From Lichenostomus cassidix (Eukaryota > Chordata > Aves > Passeriformes > Meliphagidae), in assembly GCA_008360975.2 (NCBI GenBank), contig CM039194.1:11580426-11644425 (forward strand): a stretch of 64,000 nt of DNA. The letters run 5' to 3'. Of this stretch, positions 40,551-48,500 are shown in pieces; the first letter of the stretch is position 1; each line of letters starts with the position of its first letter. The notes beneath the pieces were generated by a model. It was not told the origin of the DNA. It made no database searches and saw only the letters and a list, made by a program, of their open reading frames with translations. The translations under genes were made by a program, and so were the position numbers.

Positions 40551-41759
40551 CCTTACACAAAATGATCTGTGCTAGATGTAGGGAAAGCACAGAACTTTTG
40601 CTTCCCCCCCGAGGCAGAACTGCAGGCTCACACTCTGCTCTCTGAATGGCTCTTTTTGCTCAGTCCTGGTGCTTCTCTTACCCTGAGCCAGCTGTCCACA
40701 TCAAACAACTGCAACATTAAAACCTGCTTCTCAAAACTGGAATGCACATGGCTAGGAGAAACCACAGGAAAGGAAAGACTAAGGGGAAAAGTATTTGATT
40801 CCCTTCCATTCTCAGATAGCCAACATACTATCTCCATACATGTCATCTTCTTGGCACAGCAAACTAACAACTTCCTATGACTAAATAAATAGAAATACAA
40901 CTGACTCCTACTGGCTCTTTATGCAGAGACAGAATGCATTACAATTAAGCAATCTCAATATTACAAACCTAAAGTCTATAGCAAGGAAATACAGGCTGGA
41001 TAAACTGATCATTGTTTTTTTAAAAAATATAGCCCTTTTTAATTAAACAAGTTTCTGTGTAGTTATTACTGCTTAAATGGCAGTGTGACAGTTTAGGATG
41101 TCAGAGACAAATAGTGATAATCTGAGTGCTGAACATGCACTCCAGAACAGAAAGCTGCAGCCAGTTTTAAAACACACAGCTTTGACAAATGTAACACAGG
41201 GGGCTGTTTTGCTCATAAAACTCAGAGTCTTCTGCAACTTTTCATCAATCACTTGATTAGGCAATGAAACTCACCAAGTGAAATATCCAAGAAAACAGAC
41301 TCTGAATAAATTAAAATTTTCCAGGGCAAAACCATATTTTACCTATCAAATTTGTTTCCAGGGTAGTCCAGCCCATTATTTGGGATTAACTCTTCCTGAC
41401 ATTTACCCTTGCAGGCTGGAAGTGAGAAGCAGAAGAGGATGCTGAGAACTTGCCACTTAACCCCCTGGTTTAGAGCATCAGACCCCTCAAGTTACTTTAC
41501 CACAAATCAACATAAACACTGGTTTCAGCTGCTCTGCTCCCGAGTAGCTACCTCAGAGCATGTGCTTAAACTTCTAGTGCCACTGTCTGTAAAGCAGCGC
41601 CTGGTGCAGCGCAGCTATTCCCACACAAGGGAACATTAGTTAATTTGCATTCACAGTTACCATATGAGGTGTGAGTTTCTGACAGTCCACACATTTTATA
41701 TTTAAAGACTGTAGGAAATTAATATAATTATCTTCGATATAATAACAAAAGTAACTTAC

Positions 41760-42121
41760 CAGCCCATCGCAATTGCTGATAGCGACTGAAGCATTTGGCA
41801 AATCAGTGATATCCCCAACATAGAGGCAATTCCCATAGAGAGGTTCAATATGAGTCTCCTCAGAGTCCTCCTGCCACTCAACTGTTGCTCCAGGGGCCAC
41901 GAGCCTGGAGTTTGGCCGCAACCTGAAGTGAAACTCTCTTCCAAAAACAGTGACATTGTAAAATATTTGCTCATTTGCTGCTTCATGTTGCAAGTCCTCC
42001 ACAGCTCTCCTGAAGCGTGCTTTTGGCGGTCCAGACACCAAGTGGGATAGGAACCTGCCCTCTGAATCGGTGCTGGTGGGGATGACAAGGCTGTACTCCT
42101 CTATATTCCTCAGGATTGAAT
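41760..42121 (-). CDS. ADAMTS2: ADAMTS2 coding exon 2 (N-terminal part of prodomain)
   Basis: The 362-bp exon supplies two bases of a split Asp codon and 120 full codons, so exons 1 and 2 together encode 150 residues. Seen: a pyrimidine-rich acceptor ending TGTAAAG lies before 42121, and a consensus GTAAGT donor follows 41760. The protein contains GRFLSHLVSG, FYNVTVFGREFHFRLRPN, LVAPGATVEWQ, NCLYVGDITDLPN and AISNCDGL. These match the M12B propeptide of the ADAMTS2/3/14 group, and the VTVFGR, RLRP, LVAPGAT and EPL..CLYVGD spacing is closest to ADAMTS2. Two N-glycosylation sequons are visible (NVT and NAS). The propeptide keeps the protease latent in the secretory pathway; the cysteine switch, furin site, zinc motif and thrombospondin repeats belong to later exons. 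After CDGL the open frame runs on into intron sequence (VSYFCYY...) that no longer matches the family, which supports the donor. Confidence 0.95.
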
Positions 42122-42240
42122 CTTTACAGGGAGAAAGCAACAGAGGACAGAGATACTAAAACTAAACATATCCTGATGCCGCGGGATTTTTATTCCATTA
42201 TTCATTAGCACAACAGACACTTACATAAGGCAGACGGACA

Positions 42241-42285
42241 CTGCACTCCGTGCAGGCACTTGGTTCACCTGCACGAAGTGTGCAG
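42241..42285. other. Imperfect stem-loop in ADAMTS2 intron 1
   Basis: The arms are 42241-42256 and 42268-42285, enclosing an 11-base loop. Reading the pairs by hand gives eight consecutive pairs next to the loop, one mismatch, one pair, a two-base bulge and six more pairs. The stem ends about 120 bases upstream of the exon 2 acceptor in gene orientation, outside the pyrimidine tract. A role in splicing or as a precursor RNA is not shown. Confidence 0.6.
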
Positions 42286-42531
42286 AGTTCACTCAAACTT
42301 GCCTTTTCCGCCCCAAAATATCAGACGGCAGCGTGAGCCTCCCCACCCCGCCAGGACCCCGCACTCCTGCCCCTGCAGAGGGATGCCGCTTCCCTTTGCC
42401 CACCAGCCGGGACCCCGCACCCCTGTACACCCGGTCAGTCACCGGCTCGTCTCGGGGACTTTGGGGGTTCCCGGGTGGTCAGCGTTGAAGAAAGGGCGTT
42501 GATTCACTTCGGGACTGCTCGCAGGGGCAGG

Positions 42532-42550
42532 GGCAGGGGTAGGGGCTGGG
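42532..42550 (+). other. G-quadruplex-forming motif in ADAMTS2 intron 1
   Basis: The plus strand carries four G4 runs and a following G3 run separated by two-base loops (CA, CA, TA, CT), with the first G of the run at about 42533. This matches the standard G3+N1-7 quadruplex pattern well. It is on the template strand for ADAMTS2 transcription, about 410 bp upstream of exon 2, at the low-coordinate side of the CpG island. Folding is inferred from sequence. Confidence 0.7.
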
Positions 42551-43102
42551 TTTGCAGGTGGCAAGCCTGCAAAGCAAAGGCACGTCGCTCAAATCACCCC
42601 CGGTGCGGCGGGTTTGAATCGAGCGGTGATGGGGACGCCACGGGCAGTGATCGGGAGCGGTCCCAGCGGGAGCCCCGGGAGTTTTGGACGGAGGCGGTGG
42701 CCCGGGCAGGAGGGTGAGGAGGAGGCAGACGAGCTGCCATGTGTTTCATCCCGCACGGGGAACTCCAGGCACCGCGCCCTGTCCCCGGGGCTCGTCCGCT
42801 CCGCGGGGCAGGCAGCGGGCGGCGCGGGGCTGCGGACACCGGCGCAGTGCTGTCACTGCCGGGCGCTCCCGCGTCCTTCCCCGCCGGCGGCGCGGCTGCC
42901 CCGGTCCCCGTCCCCGCCTGCCTCTTGCAGGAAACAACTGGAAACCTGGCAAAAGTAGCGGCAGAAGAAGTTCAAGGGGAGCCGAAAGCCGCGGGGCGAC
43001 TAGCCGCGACTTGGGACGGGCGGGCTGCGGGCACCGGCCGGCGGCGGCGGGGCAGGGCAGGGCAGGGCGAGCAGCTCCGAAGGCGTCCCGGCGGAGACCT
43101 AC

Positions 43103-43190
43103 CTCTGTCCCCGGGGCGTCGCAGGGCGCCGGCGGGCAGGGCGAGCGCGCAGCAGAGCAGGACGCAGGCGATGCCCGCGGGAGGGTCCAT
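43103..43190 (-). CDS. ADAMTS2: ADAMTS2 coding exon 1 (start codon and signal peptide), partial gene
   Basis: This is the first coding exon of the secreted metalloprotease that removes the N-propeptide of fibrillar procollagens. Seen: the ATG at 43190-43188 lies in a strong Kozak context (G at -3, G at +4). The 29 codons begin MDPPAG, the same six residues that I recall for human ADAMTS2, and continue into a hydrophobic core (IACVLLCCALALPAGA), a likely signal peptide with possible cleavage after the AGA. The exon ends one base into a codon at a donor reading CAGAG|GTAGGT (exon end 43103). That phase fits exon 2 exactly. The leader is much shorter than the Leu/Pro-rich mammalian one. The frame stays open upstream to an ATG at 43406, but MDPPAG is preferred as the start because of homology and context. 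The exon sits inside a CpG island. The remaining exons are not in the window. Confidence 0.9.
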
Positions 43191-43406
43191 CGCGGCGGCC
43201 CCGGCCCCGGCGCCCGGGCTGCCCGCAGCCGGGGCGGGCCAGGCGGCAGCCCCGCTCCGCGCTGCTCCGCGCCGCTCAGCGCTGCCCCGCGCCCCGCCGC
43301 CCGCGCATTCGCCCAGCCGCAGCCGCAGCGGCAGTGGCGGCCGCGCTCCCGGCTCGCAGCGAAGCAGAGACACCAGGAGGCGGCGGGGGTATAGTACTGG
43401 AAGCAC
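43191..43406 (-). other. In-frame open upstream extension / ADAMTS2 5'UTR region
   Basis: The ADAMTS2 reading frame is open upstream of MDPPAG to an ATG at 43406-43404, 72 codons earlier. The extra peptide is rich in Ala, Gly, Arg and Pro, as expected from translating a CpG island, and resembles no known leader. It is most simply 5'UTR that happens to lack stops. If transcription starts above 43406, initiation there would bury the signal peptide inside the protein. Confidence 0.45.
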
Positions 43407-43465
43407 AGGGCGTGCGGAGTGAAGTCAGGCTGATTGACAGAGGCGCTGCCACACGGCGCAGCCGG

Positions 43466-43505
43466 GCCGCGGGGAGCGGGGACGGGCCGCGGGCAGCGGG
43501 GACGG
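43466..43505. repeat. 20-bp tandem duplication in the ADAMTS2 promoter region
   Basis: Two adjacent 20-bp units, 43466-43485 and 43486-43505, begin GCCGCGGG and end AGCGGGGACGG. They differ at one base. They lie about 280-315 bp upstream of the start codon and just downstream, in gene orientation, of the GC boxes. The unit is G-rich on the plus strand. Copy number could vary between individuals. Confidence 0.8.
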
Positions 43506-43507
43506 GA

Positions 43508-43521
43508 CCGCCCGCCCCGCC
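43508..43521 (-). promoter_or_regulatory. Overlapping GC boxes (putative Sp1/KLF sites)
   Basis: The minus strand reads GGCGGGGCGGGCGG, two overlapping GC-box cores, about 320 bp upstream of the ADAMTS2 start codon. A further GC-box core (GGGGCGGG) occurs on the plus strand at 43231-43238, only about 40 bp upstream of the start codon. These are typical of TATA-less CpG-island promoters. Factor binding is inferred from the motif only. Confidence 0.5.
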
Positions 43522-44761
43522 GGGCAGCCCCCGCGCCGCCCCCGCCGGGCTCCGGGCTGCCCCGGCCGGTACCGCCCGCTCCGCGCCGCTCCCCGCTCCG
43601 GGACGGGCACGCCGGCGGAGACGGGAGTTGGCAGAACGCGTGTGGAGGCGAAAAGAAACGCCCCGCGCCGGGATCGGAGCCCCCGGGCACTGGGGCAGCG
43701 TCCCGCTAGCGAGCCCCGCGGGCTGCGCCGTCCCGGCTGTGCATCCGTATGGAAACTGGAGGTCAAGAAACGCCACAAACAGACGAGGGAAACTTAAGGC
43801 ACCTCGGCATGAGTTGTATTGCAGTCTTGGTTTCCAGTTGACAGCGGGGACCCAAATGGAAAAAGTGCCTCCAGCAGAGGCAAATCACGATCAGAGATCT
43901 TCATCTGATCCAATAAATCACTCTAAGCAGCCATTTCATGGGGGAAATTGTTTGGACTATTTGCTAATAAGACTGAAAGTGCTTCCTGCAACCTTACATT
44001 AAATATCTGCAATTGGAGAGATAGACCCTGAAAGTCTTTAGGAATACTAAAAATACAAGAATTTTTAAATAATTAAATAATCAAGAGTGGCCTTTATGGT
44101 AAAAAACAAGTTATATTTGTTTCCATATGGCCAGGATTAATGCTATACTGCTTATTCCCATCAGATAATGTATATATTTACTAAATTTTTACATTCCTGG
44201 GATCATCTGCTGTTTTCACCACTTTACTCTTTAACCTTGCAGAATCCTATTAGCCCTTCTTGGTGCTCCCACTGGCCCCGGCAGCCCACGGCCTTATCTA
44301 CCCCAGGCTGATTCTCACTGTATCTGCATGTGTTAGACCTCTCTGGAAAGCTGCAGGCAATGGCTTCCTGCAGGAAGCTGGTCTTCTGCCAAGGAATTTT
44401 CCTGGGTATCCTTGCTTATTCTTGCTCCTTCATGACTGTGGGTCCAGCTATTACCTTCTACCCTATATTATGGACACAAATGAAGGCTATAGAACAAAAA
44501 TAACAGTAAGTCAGTTCTGTTCCCTGCCTGTGATGAGGTTTTATGGACCCCAGCCCTGATCAGTTATGGCAGTATATGATTTCTGCTCGCTTGGTTTCAT
44601 GTTCTGGTTTGGCTTTCCCATATTTTAGGTTAGGGATAAAAAGAGAAAGATTATTCTGAATGATGAGGTAGATCAACTTGGACATTGCATTCAAACCTCC
44701 CTTTTCTTACCTTTTCAAAAGACCCCTATTTGGAATTGCTGTCTGCACCAGTCTTCTCCTA

Positions 44762-44850
44762 GTTTTTCCTTTTGGTTTGGTTTTCTGTTGGGGCTCTCTC
44801 TTTTTGGGTTTTTTTTTTTTGGTTTTTTTTTGTTTTGGTTTGGGTTTGAG
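44762..44850. repeat. T- and GT-rich low-complexity tract
   Basis: About 90 bp consist almost wholly of T and G runs (TTTTTGGGTT, then T12, T9 and GTTTTGG blocks). It lies about 1.6 kb upstream of the ADAMTS2 start. It explains the hydrophobic, Phe-rich 60-codon open frame at 44678-44860, which is not a gene. Confidence 0.8.
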
Positions 44851-45429
44851 TCCATATTGAGCAGCTTCTCTTACATAAAATCTCATATGCTTTCATCAGT
44901 ACACAGCTGGTAAAGTTCCAACTTCATTTTTATTGGACTTGTATTTTAAGCTGATGATGTGGCTTTTTTATGTTTCATCCATCCCATCCTGCTCAAATTG
45001 AAAAAGCTTCTGCACATAAACTTGAAAGGGAGAGGGGTTGGCCCTTTACACTTGAAATCAAAGTTCTTCTTTGTATATAATTCATCCAAAAGAAAAAAAT
45101 AAGGAAACAGAATAGATTATAGAAATACAAAACAACCCGGCCAAAAGTTCCACTAATTAAGATGGATTTTCACTCTTAAAAATACTGGAGGTTAGAAAAT
45201 ATGCTTTAATATGGATAACAGCTGTACTGCAGAGTAATGATATAAACAAAAAGAATCAGTAACTGCCTTCATACAGTTTATTTCTATACAGAAACCGAGT
45301 TCTAGGTGCACACTGTTACCTTATCACATGGAGACAAAAGCTCCACAGGCTCCAGGGCTTGAGGGGATTGTTTTACAACCTCCTTTAAAATTTTAAACAA
45401 AACCAAGCTGAGAACAAGTGTCAAACAAT

Positions 45430-45550
45430 GGAGCCAGATCTGCAGTTGGTAAAGACTTTGCTTCCACTGCACTCGCTGGAATAAATCCTGATCCCCACTG
45501 AAGTCACCGAGAGTTTTGCCACTGACTTCAGCAGAGCCAAGATCTTCTGC
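45430..45550. repeat. Old amniote self-complementary repeat
   Basis: GGAGCCAGATCTGCAGTTGG is followed by TCCCCACTGAAGTCACCGAG and TTTTGCCACTGACTTCAGCA. Both phrases are typical of the reptile/bird repeat with mirrored CATTGAAGTCAATGG arms. The inverted arms here are CCACTGAAGTC and GACTTCAGCAG. Minus- and plus-strand open frames over this stretch (up to 94 codons) are judged non-coding. Confidence 0.5.
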
Positions 45551-48500
45551 AATGGATTCTCAGTGTGATTTAGACCAACTGAGGATGTGCCACATGGCAC
45601 AGCAATGAGCCCATTATCCTCCAAGAGGAAAAATGGGTCCATGTTGGATCCTAAGGAGCTGGTCGAAAGCATGCCAACCACCACAGAGCACAGAGTGGAA
45701 TTCAAGAAGAGAAGTTCTTACATCCTTGCCCTTATACCACTGCGGCAGAGAAATTCAGGGAAATACCCTCCTCAACACTAGTCCTTGCCCATTTCCTAAA
45801 CTGGGATTCTTGACACAGACAGATGAGGTTGTGGCCTGGGTTTCCTTAGCAGGGCATTGCCATGGCTCCCTCCAGCAGAATGCTTCAGTACTTTTTAGAA
45901 TTAACTAGAAAAAACTCAATATGGAATGTACGATTTGCTGCATTAATTAAAGTCCACCAACCTCTAAATTAATTAATGTGAATGAAGTAATTTCATATTT
46001 ATTTTACTGGAGTGAAGGGAGAAGGACTAGATACTGCAAGTGTGCTTGGATAGTTTGATCTGAGTGTATGGCTGTGCTGCTGCCAGCCATGACTACAGTC
46101 ACACAGATGTTTGCCTTCACTGGATACAGGCATATACAAAGGAGAAAATGATGCTCTGTGTGTCCTGAATGAATGCCCAGGCTGAAGTAAAGGTGTTCTA
46201 CCAGCTGAAATACCTGAAGTAGCTTTAAATAAGCCAGCAGAGGTATGAACAGCCCTGTAACTGAAGTGATATGGAGCTCAGCACAGACTGTGGAGTATTT
46301 ATTGGATTTACAGATCTTTAATCCACACCAAGTTTGTGCTATCTGTTCCTGTTCCATCTAGGGTACATCTGCATAAACTGCAGCCAGACCTTCCCTTGGA
46401 GACATTCTCACAGCATTTAATTTTGCTTAGGAAAATGAAAAGATCCTAAGCTTAATCACCAATACTTCTCAGAAGGTGTTTAAAACACATATAACTGTGC
46501 ATTGCAGTAAGAAATTTACTCTATCTGAAATTTCTAAGATCGCTTGCTGTTTTCAAGGGAAAATTCTTTTTTTCCTTATGTTAGTGGTGCTGTGAGGGGA
46601 GATGCTGCTGGACTGCAGAACTGTGCCTTCTGCAAAGGGCACATCACCTAAGCAGGTAATTTTGAGTCTGCTTATGGCCCAAAGCAGTCCAAGCTCTCAG
46701 GTGAGAGGTTCCCCAAAAGGGGAATTCTCATTCCTGACCTCCTGATGGGCAATACGGTACCTCTCTGCACAAGGATTGTGTGCTGCCTGTGTTTCTCATG
46801 CAGATGGCTGTCTTTGCTCTCACCCTTGACTGCCATGCACACTTTGTGGCTATGCAATATTATAAAGCTTAATAAAAAGGAAGAAAAATTAAAATAGTGT
46901 GCCAGTTCATTTCCTTCACACTTGACATTTCCAGGCTTCTTATTGTTTGAACCCCTTTGCCATTACGTGGCACTATAATATACTACCTAGGGGAAAAAGC
47001 ATGTATTTAATGCTGATTTTGAAGCAGTGCAAGCTAAAGAGCAGTAATTAAAAGTGGAACAGTCCTACCTTCCCCCCCTTTACTTCAGCATAGTGACAAA
47101 ACAATCCATTGCACAAAAAATAGACCAATGGAACTATTAATAAATTATCAAATTATTCAGCACTTGCTAATAATTTCACTTCCACTTCTTTTTTAAGAAA
47201 GTGCCAAAGAAATATTCTAAGATAAGTAAAGTGAAAATGAACTAAATTAAAGCAGTAATACCCAGGCTAGTCCCTTCAACTCTTGGAGTAAGGAATCAGG
47301 TAATATTACAAAAGATATTAACATCTTTAACTAATAAAATCCTGTCTCCAACAGGAAACTACTGACTGAAGGTATAAAGGAAGGGCATCCCCTCTGCCTG
47401 TTCATCCTGAGATTTCTGAGAAGCAGCTCTTAAGCCCTTCCCAGACATGCTCATTGTGCCCGGGCTGCTCAGGAGACTTGGCGATTCTGTTGTGCCAGGA
47501 GCAGCATGGGACAGATCTCAGAATTTCAGATGCTTAAAGAACTTAACTTAAAAAAACTTGGGCAGTTTTACACTTTGAAGCCTGTCACTGTTGGACGAGG
47601 GGAGTTAACTCTCACTTTAGCTGTCTAAGATTGGAGTGTCCATTCTTTCTAGACAGAACAGAGCAGCAGGCATTCTTCCCAACCCCACTCCATGTGTCAC
47701 TGCTGGGACACCTTCAACCTGGGACAGTAAAATCTCAGGCTGCCTGCAATTCATTCCAAGAGATTAATCTGCAAGATGCTGCTCACACCGGGACCAGCTG
47801 TGGGCATGTTCTCAGGTCTGTGGTCATTGATAACACAGATTCAAATTCCTTCTGTGCTGGCCCAGAGCTCCTTCCTGACCACAGCCTTGCACCTGTACTA
47901 TCCACACACACATTTGCACTCAGATCCAGGGAAGGAAGTGACAGAACTGCAGGGATGGATCCAAGTTTCCTTCAGCACCTTCAGTATTTGGTTCAGTCAC
48001 TTAGTCCTGATTTTGTGGCCCATCATAGATGTTCCATCTGAATTCCCCTTTATGTATTATGCTGACAGAGAAAATGCAAAATTTCATTGTTACCTCTTCT
48101 TCCACTAACCATCTGTATTTACCAGCTACTGTAATTGTCTTTTGATAAATAGTACAATCCCTCCCCTATGTTTTCACCTTGGTTCTTTCTTCTCACATTT
48201 ATTTTCTTGCTATTAATATTCCAGCCATGTGATTTATCCCAGCATGTTCCCGGAATACTTGCCTTCTCTATATAAATATTTGAATTATCTTAATTTCAAC
48301 TAATTAGTACTGGGACATTTGATTTCCCTCTTGAAGGATTCTCATTTGCTGCTAACCAATTCCTTTCCAGTATAAGAGCCACCTGTTTTGAGGGGAGAGA
48401 ATAGTCACTAAATGAACCAAACATTTTTCCAACACTGCTCTACCCTTCTTCATATTGTTCATGTCAATCTGATGCCAAAGTAACTCTCCCAGGTCAGAAA

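Larger units (their letters stand above)
1..41759 (-). other. ADAMTS2: 5' part of ADAMTS2 intron 2 (incomplete, at least 41.7 kb)
   Basis: Everything downstream of the exon 2 donor to the window edge is interpreted as intron. Known: human ADAMTS2 is over 200 kb long because of very large introns. The next exon should open with a continuation resembling AGLI..EEFFIEPLEKG. I did not see such a peptide, nor the HExxHxxGxxH zinc motif, among open frames on the minus strand. The sequence is AT-rich with many stops in all frames. Stretches with nothing beyond ordinary low-complexity sequence are about 1-3590, 8000-12380, 13550-23100, 27000-32200 and 33900-37800. A short exon could be missed by eye, so this is an inference. 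Confidence 0.72.
42122..43102 (-). other. ADAMTS2: ADAMTS2 intron 1 (981 bp, phase 1)
   Basis: A short phase-1 intron lies between coding exons 1 and 2. It opens with GTAGGT at 43102 and closes with a CT-rich tract and AAAG before 42121. Most of it (about 42290-43102) belongs to the CpG island, so the island covers the promoter, exon 1 and most of this intron. It contains a G-quadruplex motif and a stem-loop that are listed separately. Long open frames across it on both strands, up to 314 codons, are explained by its scarcity of A+T-rich stop codons and are not called genes. Confidence 0.88.
42290..43750. promoter_or_regulatory. ADAMTS2: CpG island over ADAMTS2 promoter, exon 1 and intron 1
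   Basis: Dense CG dinucleotides and very high G+C contrast sharply with the AT-rich flanks. The densest part is about 42590-43740. The island contains the start codon, and the minus-strand transcription start is expected between about 43200 and 43650. No convincing TATA box was seen at a suitable distance, which fits a CpG-island promoter. The exact transcription start cannot be fixed from sequence. Such islands often also fire in the opposite direction, but no divergent gene is visible on the plus strand. Confidence 0.88.

Noticed and set aside
41640..41759. Continuation of the exon 2 open frame past CDGL (VSYFCYYIED...)
   Set aside because: It begins exactly at a GTAAGT donor, and the peptide departs from the ADAMTS2 family there, so it is intron.
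41756..42088. 110-codon minus-strand ORF and a 66-codon plus-strand ORF over ADAMTS2 exon 2
   Set aside because: Both are shadow frames of the real exon and have no homology of their own.
42684..43776. Long Ala/Arg/Pro/Gly-rich ORFs of up to 314 codons on both strands over the CpG island
   Set aside because: High G+C sequence lacks stop codons by composition. Frames overlap in all directions, with no family motifs, and one of them overlaps the genuine ADAMTS2 exon 1.
47631..48108. Overlapping plus-strand ORFs of 136 and 110 codons
   Set aside because: No recognisable domain and two frames open over the same DNA, which is typical of chance stop-poor sequence.
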